From positions 1-64,000 of the forward strand of contig NZ_SKCD01000003.1 of NCBI RefSeq assembly GCF_006542765.1: 64,000 nt of DNA, read 5' to 3'. The notes beneath the pieces were generated by a model that saw only the letters and a program-made list of their open reading frames with translations, was not told where the DNA came from and searched no databases. Positions 17,186-26,522 of the stretch are shown piece by piece. The number at the start of each line of letters is the position of its first letter. Positions within the stretch are counted from its first letter, which is position 1. The stretch is from Paenibacillus luteus. Its GTDB lineage: Bacteria; Bacillota; Bacilli; Paenibacillales; Paenibacillaceae. Made by a program: the position numbers and the translations under genes.

Positions 17186-17938
17186 ATGAAAGCAGCTTAC
17201 ACGGAGAAAAGAGTGCTGATTACAGGTGCAGGGGCCGGAATAGGGAGAGCATTGGCGCTTGCTTATGCGGAGCAGGGGGCCCTGTCTATTTTAGCCGATA
17301 AAAATGAAGCTGGTTTGGAGCAAACGGCAGCGCTGCTGCAGGAAGCAGGCTATGATTCGTTATCCTTCGTAACGGATATGAGCAAACCAGAGGAAGTAGT
17401 TCAGATGCTTAGGGACGTGGAGACGCTCGCGGGAAGACTGGACATCGTCATTAACAATGCCGGGTTTGGCATTTGGAAATCGCCGTATGACTTAGCGCTG
17501 GACGAGTGGGACAGTGTCGTTAATACGAATTTAAGAGGGACATTTATCTGCTCCAGAGAGGCAGCGAAGCTAATGCGGTCAACCGGCGGTGGAGCAATTG
17601 TCAATATCTCATCGACACGGGCGATGATGTCGGAGCCTAATTCAGAAGCGTATGCCGCCTCTAAGGGAGGCATTCTGTCGCTGACTCATGCGATGGCCGT
17701 TTCACTTGGTCCTGACCGAATTACAGTCAACGCGATCTGTCCGGGCTGGATCGAAACGGGCAAATATGACCTGCTGCGTGAAGCGGATCATACGCAGCAT
17801 CCTTCCCAGCGGGTTGGTAAACCGGAGGATGTTGCACGTGCCTGTCTTTACTTGACTGACCCGCTTAATAATTTTGTGACCGGGACCCATATTACGCTTG
17901 ATGGCGGCATGACGAGAAAGATGATTTACGAGGAGTAG
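17186..17938 (+). CDS. SDR-family oxidoreductase
   Basis: 250 aa classical short-chain dehydrogenase. It has the cofactor loop TGAGAGIG at the N-terminus, NNAG after strand 4, and the catalytic Ser-Tyr-Lys set in NISSTRAMMS and YAASKGG. The C-terminus (FVTGTHITLDGGMTRKM) is typical of 3-oxoacyl-ACP reductase/glucose-dehydrogenase-like members. AAGGAGG lies 7 bp before ATG 17186. The substrate is unknown. The next gene, a GTP cyclohydrolase II, begins 28 bp later on the same strand, so the two may be co-transcribed. Confidence 0.9.
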   Translation: MKAAYTEKRVLITGAGAGIGRALALAYAEQGALSILADKNEAGLEQTAALLQEAGYDSLSFVTDMSKPEEVVQMLRDVETLAGRLDIVINNAGFGIWKSPYDLALDEWDSVVNTNLRGTFICSREAAKLMRSTGGGAIVNISSTRAMMSEPNSEAYAASKGGILSLTHAMAVSLGPDRITVNAICPGWIETGKYDLLREADHTQHPSQRVGKPEDVARACLYLTDPLNNFVTGTHITLDGGMTRKMIYEE

Positions 17939-17965
17939 AAAGAATTCTAATGCTAAGCATGCTTA

Positions 17966-18895
17966 ATGTCATTTGGGCTGCACGAACTGGAAAAACATCT
18001 AGATAAAATGGTCAAATGGTTCATGTTGGATCAAGTGGCGTGTAACGGGCTGATGGGGCATCGAAAGGTCAATTACAGAAACGAGCTTAGCATAGCGGCT
18101 ATGCTAACCGAACATAATAGTTCAAACAGCTATTATGAACAGGTTAGGAGCTACCCCATGTATACAGAAGCGGTATCGATTGTTGATCACAAAATACAAG
18201 TCATTGAAAGTGAAAAAGGCATTATTTATTTAGTTGGACCGATCTCGCTTCCTGTTAAGCTAGAGGATGGCGAGGCCATCTTTCAGTGGTATTGCTGGCT
18301 GCTCTGTAAAGAAAAGCTGGATGATGCGGAGCAAATGATTAAGAAGCTGTCTGCGAGCAACTTGGCTGAAATGCAGCAGTCGAGCGTACTGGTTTACGGC
18401 GATTTTGCACAGGCGGAGGAAGCTTGGATTCGAATGCACAGCATTTGCCACACGGGCGATATTTTTGGAAGCAAGCGCTGTGACTGCGGCTATCAGCTGC
18501 ATGAATCGATGCGGATGATCGTAGAGAAGGGTGCTGGCGCTTTATTTTATTTGGCGAATCATGAAGGAAGAGGCATTGGCTTGTTCAGTAAAGCGATGGC
18601 TTATCTGCTCCAAGAACAAGGATATGATACAGTTGAGGCTAACGTTGAGCTAGGCTTCGCGGATGATGCCCGTAATTACAGTGATGCGATTCGCGTGCTT
18701 AACACGCTGCGGGAGAAGCCTGTTTCGCTTATCACGAATAATCCCAAAAAACTTGATGCCATGAAGATGGCAGGGCTCGACGTTATAAATCGGATTCCGC
18801 TTTGGGGAGACCGATCCGCGTACAATGAGCGATATTTAGATACCAAAATAAACCGGTCGGGCCATTTGGCTGCGAGTGGCTGTCCTAACGAATAA
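17966..18895 (+). CDS. Stand-alone GTP cyclohydrolase II (RibA-type)
   Basis: 309 aa. The zinc site is intact as C161, C172 and C174 in RMHSICHTGDIFGSKRCDCG, and the substrate region NHEGRGIGL is present. It hydrolyses GTP to the 2,5-diamino-pyrimidine precursor of riboflavin, releasing formate and pyrophosphate. The family's usual partner domain RibB (DHBP synthase) is absent. A different N-terminal region of about 135 residues precedes the catalytic part and I do not recognise it. No FMN riboswitch or other rib gene is near, so it may serve a side pathway rather than bulk riboflavin synthesis. The start at 17966 has only a weak ribosome binding site. Confidence 0.87.
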   Translation: MSFGLHELEKHLDKMVKWFMLDQVACNGLMGHRKVNYRNELSIAAMLTEHNSSNSYYEQVRSYPMYTEAVSIVDHKIQVIESEKGIIYLVGPISLPVKLEDGEAIFQWYCWLLCKEKLDDAEQMIKKLSASNLAEMQQSSVLVYGDFAQAEEAWIRMHSICHTGDIFGSKRCDCGYQLHESMRMIVEKGAGALFYLANHEGRGIGLFSKAMAYLLQEQGYDTVEANVELGFADDARNYSDAIRVLNTLREKPVSLITNNPKKLDAMKMAGLDVINRIPLWGDRSAYNERYLDTKINRSGHLAASGCPNE

Positions 18896-18910
18896 GGGCC
18901 ATAAAATTGG

Positions 18911-18960
18911 ACAGGGCTGCCCTTCTAACACCATAATGTGTTAGCGGACAGCCCTTTTTT
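18911..18960 (+). terminator. Terminator after GTP cyclohydrolase II
   Basis: AGGGCTG (18913-18919) and CTAACAC pair with GTGTTAG and CAGCCCT (18949-18955), followed by six T. The stem has an internal mismatch. Confidence 0.8.
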
Positions 18961-19394
18961 GTGTAACTTATATTTAACCGGACCTCTTCATAAATGAAAG
19001 GCCGTTGGGAATCCCCTTGTTAACAGCAAACAGCATGTGTACCAAGTTGAAAAAAACTCGCATCCTAAAACAACGAAAGCCCTACCTCTCTTCCGTCCTC
19101 GCGGCTCCGATGACCGCGCCAGTGTGAATCAGAAATACATCACGTAACAGGCTTGAGAATTAACAGCAAAGAAATCAAAATCCGTGGGAAAAAGTTGAAT
19201 CTTACTGGGGATTGGATGAGGTTAAATATAATACGTTCTTATTATCTTACTATAGCACAAACCAAATAGCAAGCTTTTTTCAAAATATGTCATAGCTGAC
19301 CCATATGATGAATCTCATGTGCAATGACATGTCGTACAACCGAATGAGAAATGTTTTTCTGGATATTCTAAATTTGGAAGGGGGGATATTCAAC
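18961..19394. other. Gap with no recognisable feature
   Basis: About 430 bp without a convincing gene, RNA or repeat. An in-frame extension of the next gene back to 19305 has no ribosome binding site. The last 150 bp are AT-rich and presumably contain the promoter of the DUF421 gene. Confidence 0.6.
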
Positions 19395-20264
19395 ATGCCA
19401 AGCTGGTTTGAAATTGTTCTGAGAACATTAGCAGCAATCGTTATTTTATTTGCGCTTACGAAGGTATTAGGCAAGCGACAAATTTCCCAACTGTCCCTAT
19501 TCGAATATATAACGGGTATTTCGATAGGTAATATTGCCGCCTACATTTCGCTTGATCTTGATAACTTATGGTTTCTGGGAATGGTGTCATTAGGAGTATG
19601 GGTCAGCGTCTCGGTAGCTATGGAATTTTTGACGATGAAAAGCAAGAAAGCACGTGACATCATTGACGGCAAGGGTACAGTGCTTATTAAAGATGGCCAG
19701 CTTCTTAAGAAAAACTTACACAAGGAACGGCTGACTCTAGATGAAATGCTTGAGCAATTGCGCAAAAAGGATGTTTACCGAGTTGCCGACGTAGAATTTG
19801 CGGTGATGGAGTCTAGCGGTGAGGTCAATGTCATGCTGAAGAAGGAATATCAGCCGATCACTCCGGATGTTCTTGGCTGGCAGGTAGCCAATGAACGAGA
19901 GGCACTTACGGTCATGATGGATGGTGAAATTCAAATGGAAGTGCTAGAAGAGTCAGGGCATGACCTTAAATGGCTGGAGCATCAGCTCGAGAAAAGAAAT
20001 TTGGAGCAGGAAGAAGTGTTTTTCGCACAAATTGACAGCAACGGAGAACTTCTGCTTCAAACTGGGGAAGAGTCGAAACAGCCGCAAAGCAGCCAAACAA
20101 AACCGAAAGAGCGGGTAACCATGCTTATCGAACAATTTGAAGCCGAGCTGCTTCGCCTTGAACGGTTATCTCGTAATGAAAGCGATCGTCGCGTTTACCA
20201 GACAGCTATCGACCGCTTTCAAGCGAGTACGAAATCATTGCCAGACCAAGCCATTAAGCCGTAA
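19395..20264 (+). CDS. DUF421 (YetF-type) membrane protein
   Basis: 289 aa from ATG 19395, chosen because GGAAGGGGGG lies about 9 bp upstream. Three hydrophobic segments occupy about residues 5-85, with the family motif KVLGKRQISQLSLFEYITGISIGNIAA. A soluble region follows with the DUF421 core (GKGTVLIKDGQLLKKNL then DVEFAVMESSGEVNVMLKKE). The tail is long, charged and Gln-rich. B. subtilis relatives sit in the spore or cell membrane, and their biochemical role is not settled. Monocistronic by position. Confidence 0.88.
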   Translation: MPSWFEIVLRTLAAIVILFALTKVLGKRQISQLSLFEYITGISIGNIAAYISLDLDNLWFLGMVSLGVWVSVSVAMEFLTMKSKKARDIIDGKGTVLIKDGQLLKKNLHKERLTLDEMLEQLRKKDVYRVADVEFAVMESSGEVNVMLKKEYQPITPDVLGWQVANEREALTVMMDGEIQMEVLEESGHDLKWLEHQLEKRNLEQEEVFFAQIDSNGELLLQTGEESKQPQSSQTKPKERVTMLIEQFEAELLRLERLSRNESDRRVYQTAIDRFQASTKSLPDQAIKP

Positions 20265-20288
20265 GCGAAGCCTTTGACTCAGCAGGGC

Positions 20289-20621
20289 CTAGGTCCAACG
20301 CGCTGACCATAGTTTCATTTCTTTTAAAATATGATGCAAATCCTCGCCTTTTGGCGTTAGCGTATACTCAACGGTTACCGGAACAGTAGGAAATACTTTG
20401 CGTTCAAGCACGCCCTTGTCTTCCAAATGACGGAGCGTGCTTGTCAACGCGCGTGGGCTTACGGCTGGAATGAGCCGCTGAATTTCCCCGAATCTTTTGG
20501 TGCCGCAAAATAGCTCTCTCAGCACAAGAAACGCCCATTTTCCTCCTATGACATCTAAGGTCCTCTCAATGTTGCAATCGATATGCGTGGGCTCTTTAGG
20601 GATATAATTATGAGCACTCAT
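20289..20621 (-). CDS. HxlR-family transcriptional regulator
   Basis: 110 aa from ATG 20621 (MSAHNYIPKEP), with GAGAGGAG 9 bp upstream. It is a winged helix of MarR-like HxlR type: the N-terminal Cys in HIDCNIERTL, then DVIGGKWAFLVLRELFCGTKRFGEIQRLI and LEDKGVLERKVF. HxlR members often sense aldehydes, disulfide or quinone stress through the N-terminal cysteine. It is divergent to an aldo/keto reductase 157 bp away, which is the probable target. Confidence 0.92.
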   Translation of the reverse strand: MSAHNYIPKEPTHIDCNIERTLDVIGGKWAFLVLRELFCGTKRFGEIQRLIPAVSPRALTSTLRHLEDKGVLERKVFPTVPVTVEYTLTPKGEDLHHILKEMKLWSARWT

Positions 20622-20660
20622 CTGATCATTCTCCTCTCTAACTACTACTATCATCAAGTA

Positions 20661-20674
20661 TAGTATATATACTA
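20661..20674. promoter_or_regulatory. Perfect palindrome between hxlR-type gene and aldo/keto reductase
   Basis: TAGTATATATACTA is a perfect 14-bp palindrome 40 bp upstream of the HxlR start in a divergent intergenic region. Its position suits an autoregulatory operator. A partial relative (CTATACACTACTATAAG) lies near 20723-20739. Confidence 0.55.
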
Positions 20675-20777
20675 AAGATAATAAAATGAAAAAAGATTCA
20701 CTACTTTAAATAATGAACGAACTGCTATACACTACTATAAGAAAGCAGCGTGATATGAGTCGAAGGAGCGATTATAA

Positions 20778-21752
20778 ATGAAATATAGGAAGCTTGGCAA
20801 TAGCGGGTTAAAAGTTAGTGAGATCGGACTTGGCAGCTGGTTAACGTATGGAACGGCGACGGAGGCGCAAACAGCCCAAGAATGCATACATAAAGCTTAT
20901 GAACTCGGCATTAATTTTTTTGATTCAGCTAATGCTTATAATAATGGTGAAGCCGAGAAGGTTATGGGCGATGCCTTGAAAGCGTATACGAGAAACAGCT
21001 ACGTGCTCGCTACTAAAGTATTTTTCCCGATGGGCAAAGGCCCGAATGACCGCGGCTTGTCCAGAAAACATATTATGGAGCAATGCGAAGCAAGCTTGAA
21101 ACGGTTGGGCACCGATTATATTGATCTTTATCAATGCCATCGCTTTGATTCCGATACGCCAGTTGAGGAAACGCTGCGGGCGCTCGATGATTTAACAGCG
21201 CAGGGTAAAGTGCTTTACACCGGAATCAGTGAATGGACAGCCGTACAGATCAAGGATGCAGCAGCAACGGGGAATCGGCTTGGTTTGCGTCCATTGATTT
21301 CAAACCAGCCGATCTACAATATGTTTGAGCGCTATATTGAGCAAGATGTTATACAAGCATGTGAACAGGAAGGGCTGGGACAGGTTGTGTTTTCCCCACT
21401 TGCCCAAGGCGTGCTGACAGGAAAATATAAGCCAGGCCAAGCGATTCCGTCTGACAGCCGCGCTGCAAATGACAAAACAAATGGCGTGATTAACAGCTAT
21501 TTACGCGAGGATGTACTTCAAGTAGCAGCGAAGCTTGAACAGCTTGCTTCAAGCATCGGCGCATCCTTATCGCAATTCGCATTAGCTTGGGTGCTTCGAC
21601 AGCCGAATGTAAGCTCAGCGATTATTGGCTCGAGCCGTCCCGGTCAAGTGGAGGAGAATGTGAAAGCCATCGACATCGAATTGACGGATGAGCTGCTAGC
21701 TCAAACGGAGGCTATTTTAGCAGAGGTTAAACATTTTGCACCAATGCGTTAA
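20778..21752 (+). CDS. Aldo/keto reductase, Kv-beta-like
   Basis: 324 aa TIM-barrel NADPH-dependent reductase. The catalytic tetrad is visible: Asp and Tyr in FFDSANAYNNGEAE, Lys in VLATKVFF and His in LYQCHRFD. LKVSEIGLGSWLTYG and SAIIGSSRPGQVEENV are typical of the AKR6/AKR14 (YghZ, Kv-beta) group. It probably reduces toxic aldehydes or ketones. It is divergently transcribed from an HxlR-type regulator. ATG 20778 follows GAAGGAG. A bidirectional terminator follows. Confidence 0.93.
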   Translation: MKYRKLGNSGLKVSEIGLGSWLTYGTATEAQTAQECIHKAYELGINFFDSANAYNNGEAEKVMGDALKAYTRNSYVLATKVFFPMGKGPNDRGLSRKHIMEQCEASLKRLGTDYIDLYQCHRFDSDTPVEETLRALDDLTAQGKVLYTGISEWTAVQIKDAAATGNRLGLRPLISNQPIYNMFERYIEQDVIQACEQEGLGQVVFSPLAQGVLTGKYKPGQAIPSDSRAANDKTNGVINSYLREDVLQVAAKLEQLASSIGASLSQFALAWVLRQPNVSSAIIGSSRPGQVEENVKAIDIELTDELLAQTEAILAEVKHFAPMR

Positions 21753-21774
21753 TCGCAGTTGAAATATATTCAGC

Positions 21775-21808
21775 AAAAAAGGCTCTTCGCTGGAAGAGCC
21801 TTTTTTTT
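21775..21808. terminator. Bidirectional terminator
   Basis: GGCTCTTC and GAAGAGCC (21781-21800) are flanked by an A-run on the left and a T-run on the right, between convergent genes. Confidence 0.9.
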
Positions 21809-21834
21809 GCTATATATAATAGGAAGCGATTTTT

Positions 21835-22563
21835 TTATTGATCCATTTGGGCCTCTGATGGACTATAGGTTCCTGGCTGGGTAATCGGTTTCGGCATCTC
21901 TTTCCCACCGGCAAAATGATATTTGACGACCGTATTGAATTGGTCAATCCAAGGCATAAGCGGGCGCCCGCCCCAAGCCTCCTTGGCAAATTCATTGAAA
22001 TAATTAACGAACTCCATATTAGCGGAAATATGAACCTCCTGAACGGTCGGGGCAAGCTCGCGTACCCTGAGAGCGACAGTTTGCTTAAGCTCATCCGACA
22101 GATTATTGATGTCATTGACGGAGAAATAAGAGTTATAAGGCGAGACGAGCGTCCGGCTGTTGCCGTAAGGACTGCCTGTATCATGATTGTAAACGCCCTC
22201 GCTCGTACCGGTATTATCCTGCTCGCTTTTGCCGCCAGAATTGCGTGTGCCCACGGCTGTCCAATCCGTCATCAAACCAACATATGCATTCTTGTCCGTC
22301 AGCATGACAATAGCAGATGCTATGCCATTTAGATCAGTAACCTTGCGAGAAATCATGGAGCTGTATTCAAAAAAGGCATTATCATGCTGGTGCGGATTAT
22401 TCGACATTGGCCCATACGACTTGCCGCCAAGCATCTTCGGATCATTAGCCTGGCGGCTGCCATAATCGGTATCGCTGTTCTGAGCCAGCTGCTCATAATT
22501 ACAGCCAGCTGTCGCAGAGAGGACAAAAGCGGAAAGCAGCAGAGCGGCCATTCGTTTCAGCAT
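21835..22563 (-). CDS. YhcN/YlaJ-family sporulation lipoprotein
   Basis: 242 aa. A lipoprotein signal ends at TAGC (C21). The mature part contains the family pattern around VTDLNGIASAIVMLTDKNAY and LSDELKQTVALRVRE, typical of YhcN/YlaJ proteins found in the inner spore membrane and linked to germination or outgrowth. A Gly/Ser/Asn-rich insertion (about residues 105-135) separates the two. The start ATG 22563 follows GGGGGT. Expression in the forespore is expected from the family, but no sigma-G promoter was verified. Confidence 0.85.
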   Translation of the reverse strand: MLKRMAALLLSAFVLSATAGCNYEQLAQNSDTDYGSRQANDPKMLGGKSYGPMSNNPHQHDNAFFEYSSMISRKVTDLNGIASAIVMLTDKNAYVGLMTDWTAVGTRNSGGKSEQDNTGTSEGVYNHDTGSPYGNSRTLVSPYNSYFSVNDINNLSDELKQTVALRVRELAPTVQEVHISANMEFVNYFNEFAKEAWGGRPLMPWIDQFNTVVKYHFAGGKEMPKPITQPGTYSPSEAQMDQ

Positions 22564-22790
22564 TAAGATGGGACCCCCATTCCTACGATAATGGCTTTAG
22601 TTTTTGTTTTAGCTCCATAAATATACGTTTTGGGAAGCATACATAATTGACCATGGGTTTGGTGCACAATGTAGGGTAGAGGGAATGCTGTTTCTACATA
22701 GCCGGACAATGCGGCTTCACATGCTTAAAAACGTTGAATTAATGCGTTTTTGACAGCTTTGAGAACAATTTGTGAACTCTCTGTGGAACA

Positions 22791-22819
22791 TTGACAAATA
22801 GGGGCTTCAACTTTATATT
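22791..22819 (+). promoter_or_regulatory. Promoter of the cta operon
   Basis: TTGACA (22791-22796), a 17-bp spacer and TATATT (22814-22819) give a good sigma-A promoter 115 bp before ctaC. The rest of 22564-22933 shows no other recognisable site. Confidence 0.7.
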
Positions 22820-22933
22820 TAATAAAGTGATTTAAGTTGCAGGAGTTGTAAAAACATCTGTGAAAACACGCAGCCAGCCGCATGCCACGTGAAAATCAGG
22901 CAGCTGCGAAAACGTCAAAAGTGGGGTTGATTA

Positions 22934-23980
22934 ATGATGAAACGGTGGCGATTTGTAAAACGGCTTGCGCCGCTTATGGCCATGATGGTATTGGTGCTGG
23001 CGGCTTGCGGGCGGAGCGATTTGTCGACGCTGAATCCTCAAGGGCCTGTAGCGGAAGAGCAATTCGGTCTGATGAAGCTGGCAATTGGTATCATGTTAAT
23101 CGTGATTGTTGCAGTATTCGCGATTTCTTTGTATGTAATTGTTCGTTTTCGCAGACGTAAGGGCGACAAAACGATTCCTAAGCAAGTGGAAGGGAATCAT
23201 AAGCTGGAGATCATTTGGACGGTTATTCCGATCATCATGCTTATTATTTTGGGTGTTCCGACCGTACAATCCGTATTTAACTTAGCTAAAGATTACAGTA
23301 AAGACCCGGAGGCTGTTCAAGTTATCGTTACTTCGCACCAATACTGGTGGGAATTCGAGTATCCGGATTATGGAGTTAAGACAGCGCAGGAACTTATCAT
23401 TCCAAAAGGCAAAACGATATCGGTTACAGCGAAATCTGCAGACGTGCTTCACTCGTTCTGGATTCCTTCGCTTGCAGGTAAAATCGATACAAACCCTGGA
23501 GCTAACGTAAATAAAATGTACTTCTCGGCTCCAAAAGAAGGCGTTTACTTAGGTAAATGCGCCGAGCTTTGCGGACCTTCGCACGGATTGATGGACTTTA
23601 AGGTCAAATCAGTGGACGAGTCTTCATTTGATCGTTGGGTAGCAGCGCTTCAAGAGCCTGTTGCACTTCCAAGCGATCCGGCAATTGCTAAAGCTTTCGA
23701 AAGCAAATGTCTGTCATGCCACGCCGTTGGCGATCTTGGCGGACCGGCTTATCCTAACCTGACTGGTATCGGTAGCCGTGAGACTGTCGGAGGTATACTT
23801 GTTAACACCGATGATCCGCAATATTCAAATGAAGGTTCAGTTTACGATAACCTGCACCGTTGGATCAAAAATCCGGACGAAGTTAAGCCGGGCAACCAAA
23901 TGGGCAAAATCGATCTGACTGAGCAAGAACTTGAAGGTATTGCTAAATATCTATCTGAATTGAAACTTAACTACGAATAA
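22934..23980 (+). CDS. ctaC: Cytochrome c oxidase subunit II with fused cytochrome c (caa3)
   Basis: 348 aa. A lipoprotein-type signal ends at LAAC (C25), then two membrane helices anchor a periplasm-facing cupredoxin domain. The CuA site is visible: SADVLHSFWIPS and YLGKCAELCGPSHGLM (two Cys, two His and Met). The C-terminal 100 residues are a cytochrome c with heme motif CLSCH and a distal Met near NQMGKID. This fusion defines the caa3 class. It passes electrons from cytochrome c to subunit I. First gene of a six-gene operon; ATG-ATG at 22934 and 22937 has only a weak GTGGGG ribosome binding site. Confidence 0.96.
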   Translation: MMKRWRFVKRLAPLMAMMVLVLAACGRSDLSTLNPQGPVAEEQFGLMKLAIGIMLIVIVAVFAISLYVIVRFRRRKGDKTIPKQVEGNHKLEIIWTVIPIIMLIILGVPTVQSVFNLAKDYSKDPEAVQVIVTSHQYWWEFEYPDYGVKTAQELIIPKGKTISVTAKSADVLHSFWIPSLAGKIDTNPGANVNKMYFSAPKEGVYLGKCAELCGPSHGLMDFKVKSVDESSFDRWVAALQEPVALPSDPAIAKAFESKCLSCHAVGDLGGPAYPNLTGIGSRETVGGILVNTDDPQYSNEGSVYDNLHRWIKNPDEVKPGNQMGKIDLTEQELEGIAKYLSELKLNYE

Positions 23981-24012
23981 TAATTTATCGGTGATTGAAG
24001 GAGGTACCTACT

Positions 24013-25905
24013 TTGGCTCATGCGCATACGCATCCGGTCAAACGTTACAGCGGTCTGATGGACTGGCTTACAACGGTTGACCATAAGAAAATTGGAATAT
24101 TGTATATGATCGCAGGCGGATTTTTCTTCCTTGTCGGCGGTTTGGAAGCAATCCTAATCCGGGTTCAATTATGGAAGCCGCTTAATAACTTTGTTAGTGC
24201 GGATACATACAACGAGCTACTGACGATGCACGGTACGACCATGATTTTCCTTGCGGCTATGCCGCTGTTGTTCGCGCTTATGAATGCGGTCATACCGCTG
24301 CAGATTGGCGCGCGCGACGTTGCTTTCCCTTTCGTTAACTCGCTGGGCTTCTGGACGTTCCTGTTCGGCGGTATCTTGCTGAATGTCAGCTGGTTTACTG
24401 GCGGAGCTCCTGATGCAGGATGGACGTCTTACGCACCGCTGGCTGGAACCACATACAGCGGCGATCATGGCGTGGATTATTATGTACTGGGTCTGCAAAT
24501 CGCAGGTATCGGTACACTTATCGGGGGAATTAACTTCCTCGTTACGATCATCAATATGCGTGCTCCTGGCATGACTTTCATGCGTATGCCAATGTTTACA
24601 TGGGCAGCATTCATTACATCGGCGCTTATCCTGTTTGCATTCCCGGCACTCGCCGTTGGCCTTGCAGCGCTAATGTTCGACCGATTGTTCGACGCAAACT
24701 TCTTTGATCCTTCGGGCGGCGGTAACGCTGTACTATGGGAGCATATTTTCTGGATATTCGGGCATCCTGAGGTTTATATCCTCATCCTGCCGGCCTTCGG
24801 CGTTATTTCCGAGGTAATAAGTACATTTTCTCGCAAGCGGTTGTTCGGTTACAGTTCGATGGTATTCGCGACCATCCTGATCGGCTTCTTGGGCTTCATG
24901 GTTTGGGCGCATCACATGTTCACCGTTGGCCTTGGACCTGTTGCTAACGCATTGTTCTCGATTGCAACGATGCTGATCGCTGTTCCGACAGGGATTAAGA
25001 TTTTCAACTGGCTATTTACGATGTGGGGCGGCTCTATCAAATTCACCTCAGCGAACTTGTTCGCTGTCGGATTTATCCCAACCTTCGTAATGGGCGGCGT
25101 TACCGGCGTTATGCTAGCCGCAGCGCCAGCTGACTTCCAGTACCATGACTCCTACTTTGTCGTAGCGCATTTCCACTACGTTATCGTTGGCGGATTGATT
25201 CTCGGTATCTTCTCTGGTCTACACTACTGGTGGCCGAAAATGTTCGGACGCGTTTTGAACGAAACACTTGGTAAACTTACCTTCTGGACTTTCTTTATCG
25301 GATTCCACTTGACGTTCTTTATCCAGCATTTCCTTGGTTTGCTTGGTATGCCGCGTCGTATTTGGACTTATCTGGACGGTCTAGGCTTTAATGAAATGAA
25401 TATGATTAGTACAGTTGGCGCATTCTTGATGGGCTTTGGTACAATCTTCTTCCTGCTCAACGTTGTTATTACAGCTTTCAAACCAGCGGATGCTCCGGCA
25501 GATCCTTGGGAAGATGGCCGTACGCTTGAGTGGACAATTCCATCACCTGCACCAGAGTACAACTTTGCTCAAACTCCGCTTGTACGCGGATACGATGCTT
25601 ATTGGAAAGAAAAAATGGATGGCCACAAAGGCATGACGCCTGCGGAGCCGATCGGCCCGATTCATATGCCGTCTCCATCGATCCTTCCATTCTTCATGGG
25701 AGCTGGATTGTTCATTGCTGGCCTAGGATTTATGTATTCCCATGATTGGGGCGAACTGTTCGGCTTGATCAAAACAGGCTATGCCGTCGGAATTTTCGGT
25801 TTGCTGATCTTGTTCGGTTGCATGTTCTTACGCTCTGTGATCGATGATCATGGCTTCCATATTGAAGAAGAAGAAATCCTTAAAGATTTGGGGGGGAAAG
25901 CATGA
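24013..25905 (+). CDS. ctaD: Cytochrome c oxidase subunit I
   Basis: 630 aa from TTG 24013, chosen because AAGGAGGT (23998-24005) is placed correctly for it. Twelve or more membrane helices. Ligands of heme a, heme a3 and CuB are seen in TMHGTTMIF, HPEVYILILPAFG, WAHHMF and HFHYVIVGG. It is the catalytic subunit that reduces oxygen to water and pumps protons. The C-terminus (HIEEEEILKDLGGKA) overlaps the next gene by an ATGA junction, showing tight coupling with subunit III. Confidence 0.97.
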   Translation: MAHAHTHPVKRYSGLMDWLTTVDHKKIGILYMIAGGFFFLVGGLEAILIRVQLWKPLNNFVSADTYNELLTMHGTTMIFLAAMPLLFALMNAVIPLQIGARDVAFPFVNSLGFWTFLFGGILLNVSWFTGGAPDAGWTSYAPLAGTTYSGDHGVDYYVLGLQIAGIGTLIGGINFLVTIINMRAPGMTFMRMPMFTWAAFITSALILFAFPALAVGLAALMFDRLFDANFFDPSGGGNAVLWEHIFWIFGHPEVYILILPAFGVISEVISTFSRKRLFGYSSMVFATILIGFLGFMVWAHHMFTVGLGPVANALFSIATMLIAVPTGIKIFNWLFTMWGGSIKFTSANLFAVGFIPTFVMGGVTGVMLAAAPADFQYHDSYFVVAHFHYVIVGGLILGIFSGLHYWWPKMFGRVLNETLGKLTFWTFFIGFHLTFFIQHFLGLLGMPRRIWTYLDGLGFNEMNMISTVGAFLMGFGTIFFLLNVVITAFKPADAPADPWEDGRTLEWTIPSPAPEYNFAQTPLVRGYDAYWKEKMDGHKGMTPAEPIGPIHMPSPSILPFFMGAGLFIAGLGFMYSHDWGELFGLIKTGYAVGIFGLLILFGCMFLRSVIDDHGFHIEEEEILKDLGGKA

Positions 25906-26519
25906 GCGCGCATTCGCATGTAGAGGGGCAATTGCCTCATGAGCCCGAAAAGGCGACCCTCGAGGGACGCAATAAAGTATTAGGCTTCTGGCTTTTCCTT
26001 GGTGGCGAGACCGTATTGTTCGGGACGTTGTTCTCCGCGTTCCTGGCACTTCGTAATCAAGTGCTTGACGGTCCGCCAGCGCATGAGTTGTTCCAGCTGC
26101 CGCTCGTTGCTCTTGCAACGGCGCTGCTGCTTACATCCAGCTTGACCAGCGTTTTCGCTGTTCATGCCTTGCACACGAACCGTGTCAAAGCTTTAATTAA
26201 TTGGTTAATTGTAACGGTTCTTCTAGGCGCTGCTTTCTTGGGTCTAGAGATTTATGAGTTTGTTCATTACGTACATGAAGGCCACGGTTTTACAACGAGT
26301 GCATTCAGCTCCTCGTTCTATACGCTTGTCGGCTTCCACGGTGCTCACGTAGCATTCGGTATTATGTGGATTACGCTCATCATTATTCAGTTAGCCAAAA
26401 AAGGCTTGACTGTCGTTACGGCACCTAAGGTATATGTTGCCGGTATGTACTGGCACTTTATCGACGTTGTATGGGTATTCATTTTCACCGTCGTTTACTT
26501 GATGGGAAAGGTGGTTTAA
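25902..26519 (+). CDS. ctaE: Cytochrome c oxidase subunit III
   Basis: 205 aa with five membrane helices. Family motifs GFWLFLGGETVLFG, FYTLVGFHGAHVAFG and MYWHFIDVVWVFIFTVVYL are present. This short form lacks the first two helices of mitochondrial subunit III, as usual for Bacillus-type enzymes. It overlaps ctaD by 4 bp and is followed 3 bp later by ctaF. Confidence 0.96.
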   Translation: MSAHSHVEGQLPHEPEKATLEGRNKVLGFWLFLGGETVLFGTLFSAFLALRNQVLDGPPAHELFQLPLVALATALLLTSSLTSVFAVHALHTNRVKALINWLIVTVLLGAAFLGLEIYEFVHYVHEGHGFTTSAFSSSFYTLVGFHGAHVAFGIMWITLIIIQLAKKGLTVVTAPKVYVAGMYWHFIDVVWVFIFTVVYLMGKVV

Positions 26520-26522
26520 TCC

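Noticed and set aside
22882..23160. Plus-strand frame overlapping the start of ctaC
   Set aside because: Different frame from ctaC, no family features, and it covers the lipoprotein signal and first helix of a clearly real gene.
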